A DNA stretch of 64,000 bases from contig NC_081820.1 in NCBI RefSeq assembly GCF_030704535.1, positions 27,261,001 through 27,325,000 on the forward strand, read 5' to 3'. The position numbers were made by a program, and so were the translations under genes. Shown one piece after another: positions 51,186-63,301 of this stretch. The notes under the pieces are model-generated. The model searched no databases, had not been told where the DNA came from, and saw nothing but the letters and a program-made list of their open reading frames with translations. Numbering within the stretch: the first letter of the stretch is position 1; every line of letters starts with the position of its first letter. Source of the stretch: Vitis vinifera. Lineage: Eukaryota; Streptophyta; Magnoliopsida; Vitales; Vitaceae.

Positions 51186-51404
51186 GGTGGTGTTTTTTTT
51201 GCTGAATAGAAAAAACCAAAATATTTGACTTTTTCTATTCAGTTAAAAATAATTCATTGACATCAACCAACATAATTAAATTAAACTTATTGATTACAAG
51301 TTCATTTAGTTATGTTGATTAATATCAATAAAATACTTTTTAGTTGAATAGAAAAAAACTAAATATTTTGATTTTTTCTATTCAGCTAAAAAACAAACAT
51401 CACC
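51186..51404. mobile_element. PIF/Harbinger (Tourist-like) MITE with TTA target duplication
   Basis: Left end GGTGGTGTTTTTTTTGCTGA; the reverse complement of the right end is GGTGATGTTTGTTTTTTAGC, and both run into TGAATAGAAAAA. TTA flanks both ends (51183-51185 and 51405-51407), the target duplication of PIF/Harbinger elements. The interior has two further GAATAGAAAAAA/TTTTTCTATTC pairs. No transposase. Confidence 0.78.
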
Positions 51405-52257
51405 TTAGTATTTGGATATAAACTAAAATAAAATATTTTGATAATGTTTCTGTAATGTATTGTATAACCAAATAATAATAATTTTTTAAAAAACCAGAAC
51501 TAAGTGATTATTAAGGAATCACTTCAAGTGCTTGTAAAAACTTTGTCAAATATCTATTTTTTTTTTTTTTTTGTAAGAACATGTTTTCAAGCATTAGGAT
51601 GTGCTTTTAAACCCTTTCAAAATAACTCCCCAACGGCCTCTTAAGTTCAGTATTATTAATAATTGCTAAATCCCACTACATGGGTCATGTGAGCATGGCA
51701 GTGGGTCAGTGGGAAGGCCCTACCATTACACAACATGGGTCATGTGTCTGGATTCTCTATTTACGAGTAGGTTATGCCTCACATGATCTGAACTCACCAT
51801 ACTCTCTGTTCCACAGCATATTCCCAAATTTTTCTGTCCCATATGAAAAATAATCAAAGTGCCAGCTTTAAGGTTTCTCAATTGATAAAGATCTTCTTAG
51901 CTTTCATTTGGATCTCAGAAGGAAATATCAGCAGAAAATAAAGTAATTCTTTGAAGTAGTTTGAGGCAGAATCCATTTATTGAACAGTCCTTCCACTCAT
52001 ACCCAATCTTTCTTCATAGAAAATCATCTTTGTGATACTATTTTCAAGCAGCCTCGAGCTTATGTATTCATTAAGATTCACTCATTTAGGCTAATTCAAG
52101 GAAAAACAAAAGTTAACTTAAACTAAATTACTATAAAAATATCATATGGAGTAACAATAAAAGTGTGAGATATGTACAGTTACAGGTTACTACTTATAGA
52201 CACAAAGTTGAAGAGGATGTGTGTTGATTTTATATACATCAACAGGAGACGTCAGCT
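51405..52257. other. Spacer and probable 3' region of TAP38
   Basis: No gene recognised. 51950-52257 is probably the 3' untranslated region of the minus-strand phosphatase gene. Confidence 0.4.
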
Positions 52258-55200
52258 TCATAAACTAAACTGAGATGACATCCAAATCCCAAGCGTCACA
52301 ATGCCAATGGTACCAAGAGCTTGCACCAATTCGAGAAATAAATTTTGTTGCTGCAGTGGCAAACTTTGCCAGTCTGTCCGCCTAGGCACAAGGAAAAGCC
52401 AAGAGGTAAATCACCAAGTCAAGAAAGCAGATGGTGAAAAACCAATAACGCAGTTGTTACCAAGGAGACAAACAGCAGAGAACATGAAAAAAAAAAAAAG
52501 GGTGTATATGGCATTGGCACCAGGAATATCAATGGATTTCTCCTTGGAAATAGACCAGTTTTAGGTCTATGCCAGGTTAACTTGGATTCAGCAGAAAAAT
52601 ATTTTCTTACCCTAAATCTGCAATGATGATGCTGACATTATCTTGTGTGCGTCGGTCCTATAATGCATATACAATTTTAGGTTATTAGAACTACCCAAAT
52701 AAAAGCAAAATGTCATACTAAATTTGTAGAATAGATTAAACCATTACCAGTGCTGCACGTGCAAGTGCTTCAGAAGCTACCTGAAATCAGAACATTGCAG
52801 TAATAAGCACGTATGAAACTAAAACCTAATGTAGTACCCAGTAAGCCCACTGACCAGGATCCTTATTTACCTGAACATCTCCATGTTGTCGAAGTTCATT
52901 CCTAACAAAGGTTACCGCTTCTGAGCTGAAATAAACGGAGACATGTCAAAATGAAAGCCTTTCTCAACTGAATCAAAGCAGGAAGTTCTACAAAAGGTGC
53001 CTGCTATTTTAATTAACACTTGTTTGGTTGCTGAGAACGAGGAAAAGAAATCAAATCTTATGACAGGTCAAGATTCAAAGTTCTACTTCCTTTTCCTACA
53101 ATTTCTCAACAACCAAACATGGTGGACCTTTTTTAACCATTACTAACAAGAAATTGATAGAGCCATTGGAAGACTGTGGAGCTTGATATGATGTAGAGAA
53201 TTAATGTGGCGGAACAAACCTGTTCATATAATCCCATAAGCCATCAGATGCTAACAGTAAAAATTCTGCATCTGATCCAAGAGCTACTTGGAAAACATCA
53301 GGAGATGCAACGACCAAGTCTCCAGTGAATTGTACACTGGCAAAACAATGAAATGCATTACAATCAAAGCAATTGTATAATCCTCCAACAGTTGCAACTG
53401 AATGTTACATTAGAATGAAAGAACCATCCGAGTGAGATTGCACACCGAGAAACAAATTTTTGGGACCATCTCCCTTCCTCCAATCCCTTCTCCAGCATCC
53501 TTTCCACATGAAAAGAACCAGATCATTAGAAATGTTGTCTTGAAAATTGTTGAGTAACCAATTTTACTAAAAGTTTAAGTATTAGGACTTGGACTCGCTG
53601 GCATGCAACCAGCCCCCTACCTGCACGTGGGAGGCACAGGTGGCAGTAACCAATTAGCCTAGCCCTCTAGTTAACCAGAGCTCTAATACCATTTAATAAG
53701 TAACTAATTTTCCCAAAAGTTTAAGCTATTAGATTTGGATTGACAATTTATAACATACTCTTAACAAAGTCATCAAAAAGTCCTCAAAATTTACAAGTAA
53801 ACAAGGGACTAACTCGTTCTTCTTTGTCTTGAACCTCATGTCACCAAAAGAGCGGGACACAGCAATGTCTCCGCAAATCCTTCCATTGACAATCTACAGA
53901 TACCATAAATAAGAGTTGTCATCAGCTATTGACAATCCACAGAAAACAGAAGTCCTAACATGGTGTCTGATACATATATGTTTGGGAGCTGACTGATGCA
54001 CAAACAAACAGAGAAATTCCCATTATATATATTTTTGAAAGTGTGACAACTTAGTGCCAAGTCAGTGCAGCCCTCCATCCGGGTTTATGATCAACTATAA
54101 GGTAATTCAGCAGCAGAGCAGATACACTAAGGTTTCAAACTCTACTTCCCCTTCTAATGCTCAAGATATAGCAGCAGAGGAAGTTTGTGAGCCAGAATAT
54201 TGGAAACAAGGGAAGCTGAATATGACCAGATACCCATAAAACATCTTCTGGGTCTATTTACAGGTTCATAGATTACTTAATCATTTTCTTTTGAAGCAGG
54301 TACTGATTTTCTTTCCCATATAGAAGAAAATTTGGAAAGGTAACAAACACCAAACAGACAATGCAAGTGAGAATCAGAATCAAGAACAGAAAAAAACACA
54401 CCCATCCACCTGCTTCTCTGATTCTTCTGATTTCTTCAAGCGAACTTTTGTTGCTTCCATAAGGCCTATGAGGATTGGTCAATTCTTCTGCTTTTCCAGA
54501 GCGAGAGAGAACCTTCATCAACAAGGTAGTTCAGAAAACATGGAAAATAATACAATCCCCAAAACTGTTGTTCCGCTATGCTCCCACTGATAACCGAGAA
54601 AAATTGTAGGAAAAGAAGTAAAAAAAATCGTTACCTAGTTATAAGAGCCCATTTTTAGTTTCCTTAGTACAATTTTTCTTGGGAATCAAATAGAGCATTA
54701 GTGTTCAATAAAATGTAATTATTCGTCACACAGAGGTGAATCATGGATACATACCACACATGAGTCACCAACATGTGAGATGAACACCATATCGTCTCCA
54801 ATCAACAACACAGTGGCTGTTGAACCAGACTCGACATCCTCCCCAGTCGTCTCAAGCCTTTACAAAATGAAACACCATCGAAACCTTCAATGCAATAATA
54901 TAAAATCTACAATTACATTTAACTCATGCAACTTATACTTATTTTGCACTTAGGCAAATTAACATATACTTGATATGTATTTCGGCTTACCAATTCAATA
55001 ATTTTGCATCAGCACTTTCAAAAGCCTTCTCCAAAGCCTCTCGAATTATGTTGAAATTTTTCCCACTCAGGAGCAACCCGCCTTGCAGAGCTGCAACACA
55101 GTCTTTGTACAATTCATCCCTGACATAAATCCAATCAAATCATGCAAAACAGAACATTAATTCTAGCAAATGAACCATAGTTCATAACAGAGTCGGTAAA

Positions 55201-55898
55201 ACATTCATTCAATCAATGTTTTTCTTTTCCAGTTATTGATATAATGACGCATGACAACCAATGATCCCCATGCCCGTGTCTTCAAAAAGCAATCCTCATT
55301 CTTCCTCTATAGAAAAAGGAAACATAAGCCTGAAAACTTGACATCAACCACCATTGAAAGAAGAAATAAGCCTGCGACTAACCGAAAAACAACCCTAAGT
55401 TTCCATGGCAATGATTACAAAAACTGATCCCATGGAAATGAACTAAAAAGATTCTTTCTCTGTAAGGGGAAAAAAGATAGAGAAAAAAGAGTAAACAGAA
55501 CCCTCAAAACTTGACATCAACCACACTGGAAGAAGCAATAAGCTTGGGCTAAACATAAAAACAAACACCTTCTGTTCATTTGACACCCACCTGAGGAACT
55601 TGACAGAAGAAAAGCCGGCATGACCGTCAAAAACCGCGGCAAAGGAGAACCCATCAAGGCCATCAGACCGAACAACAGCCTCGTCCTCCATCTCCTCTCT
55701 GGGCCCTTGGAGGCGGCACAAACCCCACCTGATTCCCGCCACACCCGAAAAAGAAGGGGCATCAATGGCTATGGCTGAGCAGCATCTTGCCCTCTCCTTG
55801 AGGGCAACACTGTTGTTCTTCTTGGTGGCCTTCAAGTTGGATGTACAGTTGAGTGTCGTGAGAAAGAATCTCTGCAACTGCTGGCTCAGCAAAGCCAT
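52258..55898 (-). CDS. TAP38: Thylakoid protein phosphatase 2C TAP38/PPH1
   Basis: Chloroplast PP2C that dephosphorylates LHCII and drives the state 2 to state 1 transition. Eleven exons on the minus strand: 55898-55591, 55119-54991, 54857-54755, 54512-54402, 53893-53814, 53499-53446, 53336-53220, 52925-52871, 52780-52748, 52657-52611 and 52381-52258, giving 386 residues with all phases matching. A basic Ser-rich transit peptide is followed by PP2C motifs in order: [50 protein letters not shown] and [17 protein letters not shown]-terminal hydrophobic segment ([15 protein letters not shown]) is the thylakoid anchor. Start chosen at MALLS as in Arabidopsis At4g27800; an in-frame ATG 40 codons upstream exists. 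Introns hold a MITE and a TRIM-like fossil. Confidence 0.95.
53029..53121. mobile_element. 93-base MITE in a TAP38 intron
   Basis: TGTTTGGTTGCTGAGAA at the left pairs with TTCTCAACAACCAAACA at the right with a single mismatch. The interior also shows AGGAAAAG/CTTTTCCT-type pairing. It lies between exons 7 and 8 of TAP38. Confidence 0.75.
53551..53745 (-). mobile_element. TRIM-like miniature LTR retrotransposon fossil in a TAP38 intron
   Basis: Two direct copies of a roughly 50-base terminal repeat (each containing AAAAGTTTAAG and TATTAG) flank about 100 bases. Next to one of them, on the minus strand, stands GGTATTAGAGCT, which resembles the initiator-methionine tRNA primer-binding site used by many plant LTR elements. 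No coding part. The copies have diverged noticeably, so the element looks old. Ends are approximate. Confidence 0.55.
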
Positions 55899-56307
55899 TT
55901 GCAAAGGTGAAGGAGGAGGAGTTGAGAGGCTGAAACAGGTGGGATAAGTATGGTTAGCGTAGAGAGGATAAGAGAGTGAAGCTCGGCCTCTAACCGTTTT
56001 AAACGGTCTAGATTTCACGTTGGCCCACCTGGGGTTGTCAGTCGACTCCGTTGGGTCTCCAAAAGGGTCTACTTGTTTCCCTAGAAAATGTGTCTTGGCA
56101 CCTGATTGTTGGGGAGCTTTGCGTGTGTTTGGGTTGCTGGATCCAATCCGGATTCCGGAATCGAATTGGGCTTGAGTTGGTTTTTAATCTAAATTAAGAG
56201 TCTGTGCATTCATAGTAAAAATACTAAAAATGTTTCTTATAATTACTATCAAATACACTCTTAATTTAGGTTATGCATGATTCAAGTTACCCTATCAATT
56301 TTAATTT

Positions 56308-56722
56308 AGAGTCTATTTGACATCGCTTTTATAAATCACTTTCAATAAAATAAAAAAATAAAAAACATTTTTAAAGAAAAATTGAAAATTTTAGGCCTTT
56401 TAAAACAAATGTTTTTCAAAAATAGTTTTAAAAATTTTTTTTTTTAAATTGTTCTTTAATATTTTATAAAAAAAATATTTTACAACATGAAACCTATTTT
56501 AAAATATGTTTTAAAATTAATTTTTATATTTAATATTGTATGATTATTTTTTAAAACAATCATTAAAAAATCATTGAAAATAATTATAATATCTAAAAAT
56601 ACTATTTTTCTATTTTTAAGAATAGAAAACTGAAAAATCGTGTTTTGATCACAAAATATGTTTTTTTTTTTTCTAAAGAACAAAAAACTGTTTTTAAAAA
56701 AGAGTTTTCAAACATGATCTTA
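56308..56722. mobile_element. hAT-like MITE
   Basis: Left end GTCTATTTGACATCGCTTTT; reverse complement of the right end GATCATGTTTGAAAACTCTT. The interior has repeated TTTTCAAAAA/TTTTTGAAAA inverted words. Same broad type as 1937-2300. Imperfect ends and no clear target duplication. Confidence 0.45.
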
Positions 56723-58414
56723 AAATTTATTTTAAAAATAAAAAATAAAAAACACTTATAATGTTGATTTAGAGGAACATTTAAATAAGTAATTCTTTTT
56801 AAAACATTTTTACAAAAATATTTCCACTAAAAATACTTCAAATGAAAGTATGTTAAATATTTTTATAATATATATAATTTATAATATCATAGATGATTAT
56901 CTATATTTTATACATTTATAGAGAAAAAAAAGTATAAAATGTAATTATATAATATACTATTTCACTTTATTAAAAAGATGTATAAATTTATAAATTTCAT
57001 TTTAAAATTTAAGATTACCTTTAATATAAAACCTATTTATGTTAAACTTGAATTTGAAAAAATAATTTTTTCTTGAATCGGGTTTCGATCATTTTTATTA
57101 TTATTTATATGATATATTGTAGAATTGAACCTATAATCGTTAACTTTTATATTAATTTTAAAAATTTTAAAATAGATCAAATATTTTATGACATTTGACA
57201 TTATGACGATTGAGGTAGAGGGTAAATATAACGTTGTAACATGGGCATTGAAATTTATAAGAAATTAAATATGGGTGCTTGGTTTCAAAATAAATGGTCA
57301 AACTTTCAACTTCTTGATGTTTCATTCAATCTATGGTCATGGTTTAGCTGTCACCACCTATGATTATGGGCCACTTGTTTGACACTTTTCTTTTGGTTGG
57401 ACATTAAAATTATGGTATGTCATAAATAAATATTGAATTTTATTTTTATTTTTATTTTTCATTTTTAATGCATAGTTGAGAATATTTAAATGGCATCATC
57501 ATGTGCACATAGATTATGGCATGCAAGTTATAAATTCTATGTATGCCACATCCATTAATACCCATTTTTATTTTTATTTTTTCAAAAAAAGAATAATAAA
57601 AAAATAACTATAATTTAAATTTGGTAATTATTTAACCACCCAATTAACTAACAACTGAAATTTTCATTAATGATATTTATATTAAATCCAAATTTTGATG
57701 CATATAAAGAAACCCCCACATGACAACCATGTAATTTAATGATAACCCATAAATAATTAATAATAAAATTCCCAACTAACTACAATGATTAAAAACTAAA
57801 AGTTTCACATTAAATCAAAATCTAATGCCCAACTACCAAAATTTCAACCAGGAACCTTGAAACGGCGCCGTTTTATTATTCTTTTTCCAAAAGGTACTTT
57901 GGCTGGTAGGGGTAATGAGGATATGAGAGTAAAGTGACTAGTTATCTTATTATATAATGTATTTTATAAAATTAAAAATATTATATTAATGATGTTTTTT
58001 TAATATATATTATATTTCTTTATTTTTAAATATTTTTTTTGAAAAATATTTTATTTTATTTTTATCATTGAATTAATGATTTATTTTCACTTTCATATCT
58101 TTTTAATTATTATTATTTTTAGACTGATAAAGTTTCAATAGAATAATAAATTATAATTGTATTAATATAAGAAATTTAACTCATTAATACAATGCTTTAT
58201 TGGGTCAAATTATGATGATGTATTTATAGATCGAATTTAAAGGATAAATCGATGTATTATATTATAAACTAGTTTATATTAAATATCGTTTAAGGTTGTA
58301 AAAATTTAAAAGCAGATATTTTAATTATTTCATAAAACAATGGACGAAAATATCGATAATGCGACTAGGGCAATAAGCATATGCAATTAAAAACAAAAAA
58401 AAAGGTGATTCGTG

Positions 58415-58810
58415 TATAAAAAATATGACCAAGATATTAAGATACAAAAATTGTAACTAAAGTACAAATAATGTAATTAAAGTATGGTAAATATTACCAT
58501 CATATAAAAAAATATGATCAAAGTAATAAGATAAGGAAATTGAGATTAGGGTATGAAAATTTGATCAAAGAACAAAATATGTGAGTATGATATAAAAAAT
58601 GTGACCAACGTACAAAAACAAATGTAATTAAGGTATAAAAGATGTAATTAAGGTACTAAAGCATAAACAACGTAGGTAAAGTATAAAAATTTGATTAGAA
58701 CACAAAAATCACTAATATAAATATGAGTGAAAAATGAGATTAAGATGTGAAAAATATGACAAAGGTATATAGAATACATGTATGAAAAATGTAATTGAAA
58801 TGTGGCAAAA
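58415..58810. repeat. Degenerate minisatellite, about 20-base unit
   Basis: Irregular repetition of AAAATGTAATTAAGGTATAA and variants (GTAACTAAAGTACAAA, TTGATCAAAGAACAAA, TGTGACCAACGTACAAAA) over nearly 400 bases. Confidence 0.65.
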
Positions 58811-58817
58811 ACACTAA

Positions 58818-59171
58818 GGGTTTCTTTGACAATTGTTTTCAAAAACAATTCTATTTTTTTTTTAAAATAATTTCTGTCTAATATTTTGGAAAACAAAAAT
58901 CTGTTTGAAAACCTAAAATATCTTTAATATTTTAAAAATAATTTTTATATCTAGCATTTTATTTTTAATTATTCTATGACTTTGTGTAATTTTTTTTTAA
59001 AAACAGTCCTTAGAAAAATAATAGAAAATAATTAAAAGATGTTATTTGAAAATATCTTTAAGAACAAAAAAAACAGAAAAAAAAAAAAATTGATTGTGAA
59101 ACGTATTTTCTTGATTTTTTATTTTAGAAAACAAAAAACTGTTCATAAAAATAATTCAAAAACATACTATA
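58818..59171. mobile_element. hAT-like MITE
   Basis: Left end GGGTTTCTTTGACAATTGTT; reverse complement of the right end TATAGTATGTTTTTGAATTA. The internal TTTTTGTTTTCTAAAA blocks are inverted relative to each other. It belongs to the same type as 1937-2300 and 56308-56722. Confidence 0.5.
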
Positions 59172-59878
59172 AGTTATAAAAATTGTAACATGGATCCAAA
59201 TAACATACTCATGGTACACAAAAATATGTAAATATTTATATAAAATAATATTAAATAAAATAGTATGATATATAATATACTAAAGCACGGTAAGTATTAG
59301 ATAAAATATATTTAATTAAATTTTGTTTTCTTATCCTAATTTTCAAGTTAGCAAATTCAAAATATAAAATCACTTTAAAATAATAATTGAGCACTTAAAA
59401 CAGGGTTTGTAAATTTTTTAAAATGCATCTAATCTCAATCTATAGGAACTTTCACTTTTTGTAGCTTTCCTCTCTTGACCGGGGTGGGTTTTTTTTTTTT
59501 TTTTTAATTTTTTTTTTTTATATATATACGGTATTTGATCTTCAATTAATAATCTTAAGAAAATGTGGTTAAATAACTAACCTAATAAATTAAAGAGGGT
59601 TGATTATTTAAAATTTATTATAATTATTTCTTTATTTTTATTTTTATCAATTTTTAATCTAATTTTGTATATAAAAATAGGAAATAGAAAACAAGAATGC
59701 ATGTTTTGTATAGACGGTTTTTAAAATGTAAAAAAATGTCTTTGAAGGTGGACCGTGGACAGCTATTTTGAGTAGAAATGAAGTCGGAAAAATAGAAAAT
59801 GTTAAACAAACAAGTCATTAGGAAAAAGAAGAGATCGAAGCGACGTCGTTCTAGTACTCCTTCTTCCACAAGGATTGT

Positions 59879-59890
59879 GCCTATATAAGA
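59879..59890 (+). promoter_or_regulatory. TATA box of the KH-protein gene
   Basis: GCCTATATAAGA about 250 bases upstream of the ATG, preceded by a GCGACGTCGTTC palindromic ACGT site near 59839. The leader from about 59910 is A-rich and contains CTAGGGTTT and ACCCTA strings. Confidence 0.6.
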
Positions 59891-60132
59891 TTGAGATGGA
59901 AGGTAAAGTACATAAGCTGAACTGGTAGAACACACAGTGGAGCTCAAACCTAGGACGGCTCTAACTCCTCTGAGACTTTCGATCAAGCGCTAGGGTTTGA
60001 AGTTCTAGCACATTGACCTGATTTTCCCGAGAAACAAACAGGAAACCAGAGAACACAAAACCAAACCCTAAGGACCAAATAACATCTGGACCTTGAATTT
60101 TTGCCAAAAGGGTGTTGGGAAAAACCCTAGAT

Positions 60133-63100
60133 ATGGACAGATCTCGATCGAAAAGGGGCTATTTCTATGAGCAGGACTATGATTCAGAAACTCTAGGAAG
60201 GACCAAACCCAGGTACAACAACAACAACAACCACGGCGGCCACCACTACAACACCAATAGCCACCACCGGCGTGGAGGCGCCGGCGCCGGACGGGCGTCG
60301 AAGCTGCAGGACTCGTCCGTAATGGTGACGACGAGCTACCGGATTTTGTGCCATGACGTCAAGGCCGGCGGCGTAATTGGAAAGTCCGGCAGCATTATCA
60401 AATCGATTAGGCAGCATACCGGAGCTTGGATCAACGTCCATGAATTGATTCCCGGCGACGAGGAGAGAATTATTGAGATTTCTGATACTCGCCGGCGAGA
60501 CCCAGAGGGACGAATGCCCCAATTCTCGCCGGCGCAGGAGGCGTTGTTCATGATTCATGATAGGATTTTGGAGAGTGATGCTGGGTTTGGAAATGGGTTT
60601 GGTGGGAATGGTGACGATGATGATGATTTCGGGCCGCGCGGCGGCGGAAACCGGGTGGCAACGAGGATGGTGGTCTCTAGGATGCATGTGGGGTGTTTGT
60701 TGGGAAAGGGAGGGAAGATAATTGAACAAATGAGGATTGAGACCAAGACCCAGATTAGGATTCTGCCTAGAGATCACAATCTTCCCCGTTGTGTTTCCAT
60801 GTCCGAGGAAATCGTGCAGGTTTCGGTTCTTTATCTTAGAATCTTTAGCTGCAGTCTTGAAATTTTCAATTTGATCTCTGGTTGAGTGTTCAGCTTCTTT
60901 GGCAATCTGGGTCTATCTTGGTTTGATTTGAGTGTGAATGTACTCCTCTGCAGTGATTTTTGAGCTCTACACTGTTGTTTTAGTAAACTTGATGTGGAAA
61001 TGTGGTAGTGATTAGTGTATATGGCATGGCGGGCAGATATGGAAGGAAAGGGTTTACATTTTCAGCTTTAACCAATTCTAGATTGATTTAGTTTCCTAAT
61101 GGGCGGCTTAATTTTTATGGATCTGATGCATATAAAACTGAATCCAACGTCCAATTGAGAGTTGATATTGGGAGAGAAATTGATCTTCCTAGCATTTCCT
61201 TGTCGATACCATTGGTGTTGGTGTTTGTTTATTGCCTCACTTCTAATAACCTCAACTCCTCGTAGAGCAAACTTTGAACCATGAAGAATACACACTCACA
61301 AGGCTTACCTGTAGAGTTTCAATTGATTTTTGGTATGGGATTTTAGTATCCAATTCCAATCATTCAAGTTTGCTCACAGTGTAAACTCAAATAATGTGCT
61401 CTTTATATACACATCAGGAGTTGAAAGCATATTCTTTGGGTTTTCCCTAAAGCATATTATTAAATTCCGTTATCAGCTTAAATGAAGAGATTTAACATAG
61501 CGCAATCTGTTTTGGGATGGCCATACTTGGGTTTTATGCTGTTCTTTTAGTTTTATTTTATTTTGATAAGTGTTGTTCTTTTAGTTTTATCAACTTTGCC
61601 AGCTTTCTTTGGTGTCAAAAAATAACAATTATACTTTAATGGACTTATATAGGTGGTGGGTGATGTGAATGCTGTGAAGAATGCAATTGCAAATATTTCT
61701 TCACGCCTGAGGGAGAGCCAGCATCGGGACCGCAGTCATTTCCATGGACGAATACAGTCATCTCCAGAGCGGTTCTTCCCCCCTGATGACGATTATAGTC
61801 ACATGAATAATGCACCTCGCCGTATGCCCATTGATGGGAACTCTTTTGGTTCACGTGTATCTACTGGTTTGGTGGGCACCAGAAGCAATAGCTTTGCCTC
61901 CCGCACATCTGGTTACACACTTGAATCTGGAGCTGCTCCTATTGCTGATAATGCACAGCAATTTTTAGGTGAGGATATTGTGTTTCGAATACTTTGCCCA
62001 GTTGACAAGGTTGAATGTGTTGTTGGGGAGTCAGATGGGATTATAGAATTGCTTCAGAATGAAATCGGTGTAGATGTTAAGGTTGCTGACCATGTAGCTG
62101 GATCAAATGAACAGATAATTGTCATTACTTCAGAGGAGGTATGCCCTTTCTCTTTCTTCTGTGGAGTAATGTAAATATGTAAAATTCGGGTTTATTCATC
62201 TCTAGTTCTAGAGTTGTTGGAAGTGAAAATACTCATGAACTTTACCTTTCAGTATTTGAGCCATACTTTAAATCCAGCTTTGACATATTTGTGTATGTGG
62301 GTTTTATAAGGTTCTAACAGATTTCTGATTTCTGCCATTGTGTACTTAGGGCCCTGATGATGAGTTATTTCCTGCTCAAGAAGCTTTATTACATATCCAA
62401 ACTCGTATTGTTAATCTTCTCCCCGATAAGGAGAATGTTATTACTACTAGGTTACTTGTTCCATCTAGTGAAATTGGATGCTTCGAGGGACGAGATTGCT
62501 CATTATCTGAAATGAGGAGATTAACCGGTGCCAACATACAGATCGTGCCAAGGGAACAGCTTCCTGCATTTATATCAGGGACCGATGAGCTTTTAGAGGT
62601 TTGTCACTTAATGCCCATTAAATTCTTATTATAAGATGCATAGGTTTCCAGTTGATTGAAGAGGCTTATTTGTGGATTCTACAATCAAAATTGTCCTAAT
62701 GGGAATGCACCATTTGGTACATATGCACAGACTGAATCCTCATGAACAGGCCCTGCAATAACCATATCCAATTCATTCCATGGATTTGGAATGTTGGAAG
62801 TGAATGATCCTGAGATGCCGATATATCCTCTATGGATCATGAATTGTTGAATAAAATTACAATCCAAAATTGAGGCTTTAATCCTGGAGTAGCAGATTTA
62901 TCTCTATTATCTTGTTGGAAACATTCGAACCAGCAAATGATCCTAAATTGATGCTCATTGCTTATTCAAACATTTGAATAAGGGACAAGAGAGAACAAAA
63001 AGGACATTATGGTGGTGGGATCTATTCCACTTTTCTGAACTGCTCCTTCATGCCTAAGATTGTAGGGGAGATAAAAGCAGCTCGAGATGCTCTTGTTGAG

Positions 63101-63301
63101 GTGACATCAAGACTGCGGAGTTACTTATACCGGGAGTTCTTTCCAAAGGATATGCCACCACCTTCTATCTCTGCACCTGGCTCTCTTGAGGCATCTTCTC
63201 CCAATAACATAACCCCAGCTCGTGAAGGTCACACTGCAAGTGATCCTCCTACCACAAACTATCAGAATGTTCAAGCCATAGCATCAGTGCAGCCATCAAA
63301 G
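60133..63301 (+). CDS. RCF3: Multi-KH-domain RNA-binding protein, RCF3/HOS5/SHINY1 type (3' end outside window)
   Basis: Nuclear RNA-binding protein; in Arabidopsis RCF3 (At5g53060) acts in pre-mRNA processing and in cold and stress gene control. Visible coding exons are 60133-60819, 61653-62138, 62350-62598 and 63059-63301, all phase 0, giving 555 residues; the rest lies beyond 64000. Basic, Asn/His/Gly-rich N-terminus. KH1 has the loop GVIGKSGSIIKSI. KH2 has CLLGKGGKIIEQM. KH3 (EDIVFRILCPVDKVECVVGE) and KH4 (VITTRLLVPSSEIGCFEGRD) have degenerate GxxG loops (GESDG and EGRD). Start chosen at MDRSRSKRG, the first ATG after the A-rich leader. A fifth KH domain is expected downstream. Confidence 0.88.

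Larger units (their letters stand above)
55899..59878. other. Spacer between divergent TAP38 and KH-protein genes
   Basis: 55899-56170 is the probable TAP38 leader and promoter (GGCCCACC near 56022). The rest is very AT-rich and holds two hAT-like MITEs and a degenerate minisatellite, listed separately. No gene supported. Confidence 0.5.

Noticed and set aside
54054-54239. Plus-strand frame of 61 codons in a TAP38 intron
   Set aside because: Lies within an intron of a well-supported gene on the other strand and shows no family resemblance.
60193-60777. Long minus-strand frame of 194 codons opposite the KH gene first exon
   Set aside because: Shadow of a GC-richer coding exon; its repetitive V and H runs come from the Asn/His-rich N-terminus.
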